Origin: Tannerella sp.
Lineage (GTDB): Bacteria; Bacteroidota; Bacteroidia; Bacteroidales; Tannerellaceae
Direction of reading: 5' to 3'
Length of the DNA: 13,350 bases
Assembly: GCA_031283785.1 (NCBI GenBank)
Contig: JAITBC010000154.1
Coordinates: forward strand, 1 to 13,350
The notes beneath the pieces are model-generated. The model was given only the letters and a program-made list of their open reading frames with translations. It did no database searches and was not told where the DNA came from. The first letter of the stretch is position 1. Every line of letters begins with the position of its first letter. This document shows, piece after piece, positions 7,554 to 13,350 of the stretch. A program made the position numbers and the translations under genes.

Positions 7554-10500
7554 TTAAAATGAAAGATTTATACCCATATTATGCACCCTTTGTATCGGAT
7601 ATCCCAGACCGTTACCGGCCATCTCGGGGTCCCATAGTTTAAATCTGCTGAAACATAGCAGGTTGACTCCGCTATAATATAACCTGAAAGACGTCATCCC
7701 CAGTTTGCGAATCCATTTATCCGGAAGCGTGTAACCCAATTCCAGCGTTTTAAGCCTCAGGAACGAACCGTCACGCATAAACCACGTATTCCGCTGACTG
7801 TTGTTATTGATTACGGTAGTCGACAAGCGCGGCCACAAGGCATACATATCTCTGTTTTCTTCCGACCAGTAGCTATCGGCGTAAACCTGCAGAATCTGGT
7901 TTTTCCCCGTCAAACCGTCGAAATCGCCGGTGTTAATGAACGGCGCTGTCGCTTTCGTATCTATCCAGAATGATTCTCTTGCCAGTCCCTGGAAAAAACA
8001 CGACAAATCAAAATCCCGATAGCCCGATGAGAATCCGAAGCCATACACAATTTCCGGCGAAGTAGGATATCCTATCGGTACCTGGTCCATTGCCGTGATT
8101 TGTGAATCGCCGTTGACGTCAACGTACTTGATATCACCGCCGCGGTATTCTCCAAAAGTCTGCGTGGGAGAATTACGTACTTCGGCGTCGTCTACAAACA
8201 GGCGCTCCGCGACATATCCCCACTGTTGATTAATGGAATACCCTATTCTCGACCGCCATGGCGCCACCACGCTGTAATCAGGCTCTTCATACACTTTAAA
8301 TTCATTGGTTGCATACGTAAAGTTGGCTCTTGTTGTCACCCATATATCCTTGTTTATGGATAGATTGTAATCTAAAGACACGTCTATTCCGCGACTGAGC
8401 GCTTCGCCGATATTTGCCTGAATATCTGCCTGCAAGCCCATAGTCCCCGGAATAGACACCCTGTCCATCAGAATATTGTAACGGTAATCGCTATAAACGT
8501 CAACCTGCAATTCAGCCTTGTCGAACAACCCCAATTCAACACCCAGATTCGTCTTACGCGAAGTTTCCCACGTTATGGAAGGATTTGCATATCTCGTTAT
8601 AACCACTCCGTTTTGTGTCTGACTGAACATTTGTCCCCAGGTATAGGCGTATGTCGAGGAGTTCAAATTCACTTCCGACAAATAGAAGAAACGGCTGTCT
8701 TCGTCGCCAATCGCATCGTTTCCTACCAAACCGTATGTAGCTTTTAATTTCAGCTTTGAAATCCTGCTCTTCAGCGCCTCATTCCAGAACGGTTCGTTTG
8801 ATACCATCCATCCTAAGCCTGCCGAAGGAAAGAAGCCGTAACGTTCGGTGTTCGAGAATCTTTCCGATCCGTTGTACCCGAAATTAAATTCGGTAAAATA
8901 ACGCGAATCATACGAATACGTGAACCGCCCGGACAAGCCCATATTTCTTTGCGGCAGCGACTGTTGTAAATTCCCGCTGTTCAACGAACTCAGATAGTCC
9001 CTCATAATATATACCAGCAAGCCGCTGACACTGTGCGTATCGTTGAAGACACGGTCGTAGTTAAGCGCCGATTCAAAATACGTAGTGGTATATATATTTT
9101 TTTCATCTACCGACGTGGTAAGGTAGTCGGTACCGTTATTGTTCAATGGTGCAAGCGTATATCTGTCTTTTTGAGGATCATAACTGCCGATGGAAAAGTA
9201 ATAAGGAGTATAGGAACGCCTTATGCCGTATTCCTGCCGTCGGTTGGTGTTGAACAGGGCGCGGATGTTCAGCCCCGGAGTGATAAAATCAAGTTTTTGT
9301 TTGAGTTCAAACTGCGCCAGCATCAACGAAGTTTTGGTTTCACGATAGCCCTTTGTCATATCCGCATAAGGATTAATATACTGGCCGTTATCATAATTGC
9401 CAAACAATATGTACTCGGCATACTGATGGCTGTCGTCGGGAAGAAAGTATGGAGGATAATCTACCGGGCTGGTCTGCATGACTTTTTTATAGACGTTGCT
9501 TCCTCCGTCGATAGGCCCCGTATAATCATCCATCGTCCCATGCAGTCGTACGACGGCTTCCGTCGTTTTGGTGACATTCACATTTACGTTGGAACGCAAT
9601 ACGTATTTACTGACGCTGATGTTGTTATTGAAATTATTCCGCTTGTCAACCTTGAGATTCCCGTTGTCAACATTGTACGTTCCGGCAATGTAATACCGTG
9701 CGACCGGGCCGCCGCCGCTGATATTGGCATTGACCCGCTGATTGGCGGTCGTTTCCCTGAAAAGCATGTTATACCAGTCGACCGCAGGATATGCGTATGG
9801 ATTGACGCCCTGTTCGGTATAGGCTATTTTTTGAAGCGAATGTGGTAGAGCGCCCAGGGGGTCTCTTGTCTTGACGGCTTCATTGTTCATCTTCATATAA
9901 GTGACCGGATCCGTAAGCCGGACTCTTGTTGTCGGTGAAGAAATGGAATTTTCGACCCTCACGGAAACTTTCGCCTTTCCTTCCTGTCCTTCCTTCGTCG
10001 TTACCAGTATCACGCCATTGGCGCCACGCGCACCGTAAAGAGCCGTCGCCGTAGCATCCTTCATGATAGAAAAGCTCGAAATATCGTCCACCTGCATCCT
10101 TGCCAGGTCGCTGCTTGTCAGTTCAATTCCATCTATCAGGATAAGCGGATCTTTTTTATATCCGAACGTTGTTACGCCGCGTATGAAGAAATCCGCATTG
10201 TCCAGTCCCGGCTCGCCGCTGCGCTGATAGGAGATGATGCCGGCCATCCTCCCGGCCAAAGCGGTGGTGAGGTTACTGCTCGGCACTTTCAAGTCTTCAG
10301 GATTGACGGTTGAGATGGAAGCCAGCACACTCTCCTTTTTCTGTTTACCGAACGCCACGACGGTCACTTCCTCCAGATTAGCTATATCTTCATGCATTGT
10401 AACAGCCAGTACACGACGGTTACCGACCCGTACTTCCTGCGTTTTATAACCGATACAACTAAATAACAGAACGGATGAATCGCTCGGTACCGTAAGCGAA

Positions 10501-10730
10501 AATTCCCCTTTTTCATCAGTATAGGCGCCTGTAGTAGTACCTCCGACCGATACGCTGACGCCCGGAATCGTCTCTCCCGTATTGTCCGACACGCTTCCTG
10601 CCACTTTGATTTGAGAAATGGCCGGTAAATTTATACCGGCTACCAGAAGACAAGCAAAAAACAGACGTTTCAAACGAAATATCCGTTTCCTGCCTGTTTG
10701 CTTAATTTGTTTTTCGTCTTTCATAAGCAT
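7554..10730 (-). CDS. susC-like: SusC/RagA-family TonB-linked outer-membrane transporter
   Basis: The protein is 1058 residues. It has an N-terminal signal region (KRLFFACLLVAGINLP, cleavage near residue 40). A carboxypeptidase-regulatory-like domain covers about 43-112 (VAGSVSDNTGETIPGVSVSV). The SusC linker follows at about 119-135 (LEEVTVVAFGKQKKES). The plug covers about 145-250, with ALAGRMAGI, FFIRGVTTFG, ILIDGIEL and the SusC signature SIMKDATATALYGARGANGV. A 22-strand-type barrel follows, ending in a terminal Phe (MGINLSF). No STN domain precedes the regulatory-like domain, so it is not expected to signal to an ECF anti-sigma factor. It imports glycan fragments across the outer membrane using TonB energy, together with the SusD protein. 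It is the first gene of the five-gene operon. Met3 (10724) is an equally plausible start. Confidence 0.95.
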   Translation of the reverse strand: MLMKDEKQIKQTGRKRIFRLKRLFFACLLVAGINLPAISQIKVAGSVSDNTGETIPGVSVSVGGTTTGAYTDEKGEFSLTVPSDSSVLLFSCIGYKTQEVRVGNRRVLAVTMHEDIANLEEVTVVAFGKQKKESVLASISTVNPEDLKVPSSNLTTALAGRMAGIISYQRSGEPGLDNADFFIRGVTTFGYKKDPLILIDGIELTSSDLARMQVDDISSFSIMKDATATALYGARGANGVILVTTKEGQEGKAKVSVRVENSISSPTTRVRLTDPVTYMKMNNEAVKTRDPLGALPHSLQKIAYTEQGVNPYAYPAVDWYNMLFRETTANQRVNANISGGGPVARYYIAGTYNVDNGNLKVDKRNNFNNNISVSKYVLRSNVNVNVTKTTEAVVRLHGTMDDYTGPIDGGSNVYKKVMQTSPVDYPPYFLPDDSHQYAEYILFGNYDNGQYINPYADMTKGYRETKTSLMLAQFELKQKLDFITPGLNIRALFNTNRRQEYGIRRSYTPYYFSIGSYDPQKDRYTLAPLNNNGTDYLTTSVDEKNIYTTTYFESALNYDRVFNDTHSVSGLLVYIMRDYLSSLNSGNLQQSLPQRNMGLSGRFTYSYDSRYFTEFNFGYNGSERFSNTERYGFFPSAGLGWMVSNEPFWNEALKSRISKLKLKATYGLVGNDAIGDEDSRFFYLSEVNLNSSTYAYTWGQMFSQTQNGVVITRYANPSITWETSRKTNLGVELGLFDKAELQVDVYSDYRYNILMDRVSIPGTMGLQADIQANIGEALSRGIDVSLDYNLSINKDIWVTTRANFTYATNEFKVYEEPDYSVVAPWRSRIGYSINQQWGYVAERLFVDDAEVRNSPTQTFGEYRGGDIKYVDVNGDSQITAMDQVPIGYPTSPEIVYGFGFSSGYRDFDLSCFFQGLARESFWIDTKATAPFINTGDFDGLTGKNQILQVYADSYWSEENRDMYALWPRLSTTVINNNSQRNTWFMRDGSFLRLKTLELGYTLPDKWIRKLGMTSFRLYYSGVNLLCFSRFKLWDPEMAGNGLGYPIQRVHNMGINLSF

Positions 10731-10760
10731 CTATTTTTATAATTACAATAATATATTACA

Positions 10761-10780
10761 TTATCGCGAGTTATCGCGAG
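10761..10780. repeat. Perfect tandem decamer upstream of susC
   Basis: TTATCGCGAG occurs twice head to tail at 10761-10770 and 10771-10780. Each copy contains the self-complementary core TCGCGA, so two palindromic cores lie exactly 10 bp (about one helical turn) apart on the same DNA face. They lie 31-50 bp upstream of the susC start. The arrangement fits a regulator binding site or 5' leader element, but no regulator is present in the window to pair with it. Confidence 0.6.
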
Positions 10781-10808
10781 CGGGTAAAGTCGCTGATAAA
10801 ATTTTCAG

Positions 10809-10816
10809 CAAAATTA
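10809..10816 (-). promoter_or_regulatory. Candidate Bacteroidetes -7 promoter element for the SusC operon
   Basis: On the minus strand this reads TAATTTTG, an exact fit to the Bacteroidetes consensus TAnnTTTG. It would place transcription start about 70 bases before the susC ATG, leaving the tandem decamer in the 5' leader. No good TTTG -33 element sits at the expected distance, so support is partial. Confidence 0.35.
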
Positions 10817-10910
10817 TGCTCCGCCTCTAAAAAGAGATGCTAATATCGTCCCAAATGATTGTAATTTTGTCTCAAACCCGGAAACAATCGCATGAAATGA
10901 AGTGCGCAAA

Positions 10911-11135
10911 TCAACGATTTACGCCAAAAGAGTTCAAATTTTCCACCTTCTTCATTATAAAGAGCATGGACAGTTCTGGAACTTTCAATCCGCAGGTATC
11001 ATCCATTACCTCGTTCATTCCTGATGTTGCCGTGACGACCACCGGTAAACGGTGCATCATCATTTCGACTGCCACATAACCGAACGGTTCAAACAGTGAC
11101 GGAACAACACCGACATCGGCCAAATTATACCATTC
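10911..11135 (-). pseudogene. Internal fragment of a GT4-type glycosyltransferase (resembles the Bacteroidales TIGR04157 family)
   Basis: Only about 50 residues look like a glycosyltransferase. They start at EWYNLADVGVVPS, run through LFEPFGYVAVEMM, which carries the E-x7-E nucleotide-sugar motif, and end near MDDTCGLKVP. The tail to the stop at 10911 does not look like the family. Intact members are around 400 residues, so the N-terminal acceptor domain and the final helices are missing. There is no ATG for it. Its reading frame differs from the LanC-like fragment it abuts at about 11135. In that frame a stop occurs a short way upstream, and the intervening residues do not look like glycosyltransferase. 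The fragment is therefore a relic. Assignment to TIGR04157 rests on the motif pattern and the LanC-like neighbour, not a search. Confidence 0.65.
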
Positions 11136-11809
11136 ATACGTACGATACGACCTGCGGTGGAATCGCCCAAACGGGGAATATGCCTGTTGACGTCAGCCAA
11201 AGATAAATCCCATTTCCGGCATTGTTCCAAAAGTTCAATACAACTATCAAAATCTGATATTTTCTGCAAATCATACAAAAAACAATACACGTCGATTTGT
11301 TTTTCCGTCGGGATATCCGATAATTTTTCTTCAATTTGCGTTATTATGCACATTAAACATTCCTGTGCTTGCAATGCGGGCGCATGGTAACGCAATCGTG
11401 AAATCCAATATCTTCCATATCCGGTTAATCCTTCATACATGCTGAAATCCAACCAGGGATCGTACATCACGGCGCGAACCATTCTTTGATCCAAATCTTC
11501 ACAAATGTCATCCTCTGCGTCCACAAATCCATTCCTGATCAGATAATCTATTCCTACTCCGATACCTGCTATCCCTTTTTCATAATCAGCCCGGCTGTTG
11601 ACATGTATTTGATTCCGCATTTCTCCAATCAAATCCAGCGCATAATCTGCAAACAACATATTATCTGTATATTGTGCATAATGAAAAAAGAAAACAGCAA
11701 TCCCCATTTTTCCATGTACCAAACCGGAACATTCAGTTAAAGTGCCATTAAGCAGAAGCATATCAGCTATTTGCCGTAGTTCTATTCCTATTTCTGTTCG
11801 ATTAACCAT
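11060..11809 (-). pseudogene. Truncated LanC-like (lanthionine synthetase C-like) gene
   Basis: The open frame is 249 codons, but only about the first 225 residues look genuine. Visible features are the toroid-type glycine motifs: CSGLVHGKMGIAVFFFHYA (about 27-45), YEKGIAGIGVGIDYLI (about 76-91) and YEGLTGYGRYWISRL (about 125-139). From about residue 226 (position 11134) the frame reads out of phase through glycosyltransferase DNA and ends by chance at 11060. Complete LanC proteins are roughly 400 residues and carry their zinc-binding Cys/His motifs in the second half, which is missing here. The start codon is intact and lies 14 bp after the beta-propeller stop, suggesting former cotranscription. 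In Bacteroidales such LanC-like genes occur beside glycosyltransferase and radical SAM genes in ribosomal-peptide clusters. I infer loss of function. Confidence 0.7.
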
Positions 11810-11823
11810 TAACCACTAACTAA

Positions 11824-13041
11824 CTAATCACTAATATTTTTTTTCTTGTACTTTGCTAACATAATCACTGCATTGGATTCTTCATCCAATTCCGCAGCGA
11901 TTTCTTTCAGTTTGCCTTTCAGCTGCCCTTTCTCGTAAGCTTCAACGAGCTCATAGGCTTCCAATCGTTTCATAAATGCGATTTCGTCGTTATTTACTAT
12001 AGTGAACATTGGTATTTCATACACCAAACTCATAGGTTTTTTATTTGTGAAATCGTCATTATATACAACACATTCGAAGATGGCGTTCTCCTGTCTGTCG
12101 TACATTAGGTCAGTCCTGGGAAATCCTGCATCTGCTACAAAGTCATATTTTCTCTTTACAGCTTGCATGAAATAGTAACGGTCGGTAAGAACGCCGGGGA
12201 AAAGAAAGACTTCCGGATCCATAGACTGAACAGAGGGAGTCCTTACGATAAAAGGCTTCATGGTATGATCAGGCGAATAACTGTATATCGTATCGGAGGA
12301 TATCTCTACAAGTATCCAGCTATTCCGGTAAGGTATCAGTCCCCTGTTACGAATACCCCTGTCGGTTATCCTGCCATTTGACCCGGTTCCGAACAGTATA
12401 TCCGATTTCTTCTCTTCGTAAGGAATTGAAATTTCTTTGATACTTCCATCCTGTTTGGATATAATCAAAAAATAGTTTCTACATCTATACTTTACAACCC
12501 CTTTATCAAAATAGAAACAAGCAATATGGCCAATTAAATTATCCTGGTCGAAACAACCTATTTGTTCAAAAATAAAGTCCTCTTTATGACGAAAGCCCCG
12601 TTTAAAATTCCCCAACAGGTCATACACTAATATTTTATTTGAAAAAGTGTTGTTAATATACATTTCTCCATTATCTTCGTCAAGAACAATATTTTGTATA
12701 TTTGTATATTCCTCATTGGCTTGACCATAACGATTAATTTTTCTCAAACCTTTACCATTTCTGTCAAAGATAAATATATCGCCACTCAAACTCATATTTC
12801 TAAAGATTATGATCTCCTTGCCAATGGCTTGTATATTAGCCGAAGTAAGAAATTCGTCATTCGTCTCTAATGGAATATATTCCACATCCATAAAATCCTG
12901 AAGAATCAGTTCCTTTTTGGGATAACTCGCAGTAACATCGACTGTAATGAAGTTATCACTTTGCGTACCGGACTGTTTACATCCTATGCATCCTGCCATT
13001 ACAAACAGGATAGTTACTATAATTGCAATTAATCTTTTCAT
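11824..13041 (-). CDS. 6-bladed beta-propeller lipoprotein
   Basis: The protein is 405 residues. The signal peptide ends at M-A-G-C (Cys18); a second cysteine at 21 is a less likely lipidation site. After a short linker, DVEYIPLETNDEFLT (about residues 52-66) is the hallmark opening of Bacteroidales 6-bladed beta-propeller (NHL-like) proteins. Blade repeats follow: GDIFIFDRNGKGLRKINRYG, NGEMYINNTFSNKILVYDLL, and further strands. The tail ending EESNAVIMLAKYKK also fits the family. It appears complete and is likely anchored in the periplasm or outer membrane. Function in this family is largely unknown; the fold suggests binding of a protein or small ligand. It precedes the broken LanC-like gene by 14 bp and lies downstream of an IS66 transposase end. 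The sequence is visibly more AT-rich than the SusCD operon. Confidence 0.85.
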   Translation of the reverse strand: MKRLIAIIVTILFVMAGCIGCKQSGTQSDNFITVDVTASYPKKELILQDFMDVEYIPLETNDEFLTSANIQAIGKEIIIFRNMSLSGDIFIFDRNGKGLRKINRYGQANEEYTNIQNIVLDEDNGEMYINNTFSNKILVYDLLGNFKRGFRHKEDFIFEQIGCFDQDNLIGHIACFYFDKGVVKYRCRNYFLIISKQDGSIKEISIPYEEKKSDILFGTGSNGRITDRGIRNRGLIPYRNSWILVEISSDTIYSYSPDHTMKPFIVRTPSVQSMDPEVFLFPGVLTDRYYFMQAVKRKYDFVADAGFPRTDLMYDRQENAIFECVVYNDDFTNKKPMSLVYEIPMFTIVNNDEIAFMKRLEAYELVEAYEKGQLKGKLKEIAAELDEESNAVIMLAKYKKKNISD

Positions 13042-13098
13042 GTTAATACAGGTATTATAATGATTTTAGTTTAGTGAGATATCTGATTTTGTAACTAC
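13042..13098. other. Short spacer between transposase stop and beta-propeller start
   Basis: This 57-bp AT-rich spacer must contain the IS end or the native upstream DNA of the beta-propeller gene. I see no clear TAnnTTTG promoter, no recognisable terminal inverted repeat and no target duplication, since the other end of the element is outside the window. Confidence 0.4.
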
Positions 13099-13350
13099 TC
13101 AGGTACTATTCGTAATTTGAATATTAGCCGGACATTTCAAAGCCACGAACACATCCTGCTCATTTTTGATAGCAGTATCAATAACCGAGCGAATCCTTGC
13201 AAATCTATCAGCGCCTTTTCCTTCCGGATTACGGAACTGACCGGAGACTTTTGTTTTGACTTTGACATTTCGAATCGCTCTCTCCGAACCGTTATTATCG
13301 GGCGGAACATTGGGATATATAAGGAAAGTAAAGATACTTTGCCTGTGTTT
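13099..13350 (-). CDS. IS66-family transposase, C-terminal end (partial at window edge)
   Basis: The last 83 codons of a gene enter from the right edge, in frame from 13350, with a TGA stop at 13099-13101. The motif YPNVPPDNNGSERAIRNVKV contains the catalytic glutamate region of the IS66 DDE transposase. It is followed by the family's KVSGQFRNPEGKGADRFARI and RSVIDTAIKN. The rest, including the first two acidic catalytic residues, lies outside the window, so intactness cannot be judged. It reads in the same direction as the beta-propeller gene 58 bp downstream and could supply readthrough transcription to it. Family assignment is firm from the motif; no terminal repeat was identified. Confidence 0.85.
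   Translation of the reverse strand, partial: KHRQSIFTFLIYPNVPPDNNGSERAIRNVKVKTKVSGQFRNPEGKGADRFARIRSVIDTAIKNEQDVFVALKCPANIQITNST

Larger units (their letters stand above)
10731..10910. other. Gene-free spacer holding the upstream control region of the SusC operon
   Basis: This 180-bp spacer separates the glycosyltransferase fragment from susC. It contains a candidate -7 promoter element, a tandem 10-bp repeat and a short inverted repeat (GCTGA at 10792-10796, TCAGC at 10805-10809). No credible gene is seen in it. Confidence 0.6.

Noticed and set aside
9033..9848. 271-codon plus-strand open frame
   Set aside because: It lies entirely opposite the susC-like gene, whose protein has clear family motifs throughout. 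The plus-strand product has no recognisable domain, so it is an antisense shadow.
10792..10809. Inverted repeat GCTGA...TCAGC upstream of susC as a terminator or operator
   Set aside because: Only a 5-bp stem with an 8-base AT loop and no T run in a useful place. It is too weak to call as a separate feature.
10840..10998. Minus-strand open frame containing LYNEEGGKFELFWRKS, downstream of the glycosyltransferase fragment
   Set aside because: It looks protein-like for a few residues but has no start codon, is short, and does not match the expected end of the glycosyltransferase in any frame. It is treated as noncoding or unidentified relic DNA.
11134..11334. 66-codon minus-strand open frame inside the LanC-like gene as a separate small protein
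   Set aside because: It is an alternative frame of the LanC-like sequence, whose own frame shows the family motifs over the same bases.

Overview
The window looks like chromosomal DNA from a Bacteroidetes bacterium, most likely of the order Bacteroidales. The evidence is an adjacent SusC/SusD pair, Bacteroidetes-type surface lipoproteins, a type IX secretion (T9SS) C-terminal sorting domain, a Bacteroidales-style 6-bladed beta-propeller lipoprotein, and remnants of a LanC-like/glycosyltransferase peptide-modification cluster. The T9SS signal argues against the genus Bacteroides itself, which generally lacks T9SS. Every gene I can support is on the minus strand, so transcription runs from right to left.

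Right edge to about 10.9 kb (13350 to 10911): the C-terminal end of an IS66-type transposase runs in from the edge. It is followed by an intact 6-bladed beta-propeller lipoprotein gene. Next, 14 bp downstream, is the N-terminal part of a LanC-like (lanthionine synthetase C-like) gene. It breaks off near 11135 and is joined out of frame to a short internal piece of a GT4-type glycosyltransferase containing its E-x7-E motif. This looks like a deletion relic of a Bacteroidales ribosomal-peptide modification cluster. No precursor peptide, radical SAM enzyme or transporter is present here.

Between 10731 and 10910 there is no gene. This stretch holds the presumed promoter of the SusC operon, with a TAnnTTTG-type -7 element and a perfect tandem 10-bp repeat (TTATCGCGAG twice).

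From 10730 down to 196 there is a compact five-gene polysaccharide-utilisation-type operon with gaps of 7, 34, 31 and 11 bp. In order it encodes a SusC-like TonB-dependent transporter, a SusD-like glycan-binding lipoprotein, a DUF4959/DUF5126/DUF5000-type lipoprotein, a DUF4998-plus-TIG lipoprotein, and a large secreted beta-helix protein with Ig-like and PKD-like domains and a T9SS sorting tail. The working model is that the beta-helix protein acts on, or binds, a polysaccharide outside the cell. The two accessory lipoproteins and SusD would capture the fragments and SusC would import them. The substrate cannot be read from the sequence. No classical glycoside hydrolase, sulfatase or regulator lies in the window, so the locus probably continues elsewhere or is a small, incomplete unit.

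The last 195 bases at the left edge hold no gene I can support, only a weak plus-oriented hairpin followed by a T run. I saw no tRNA, rRNA, CRISPR array or riboswitch. The most interesting items are the T9SS-tailed beta-helix protein inside a SusCD operon, with a recurring cysteine spacing in its helix; the out-of-frame LanC/glycosyltransferase chimera; and the tandem decamer upstream of susC.
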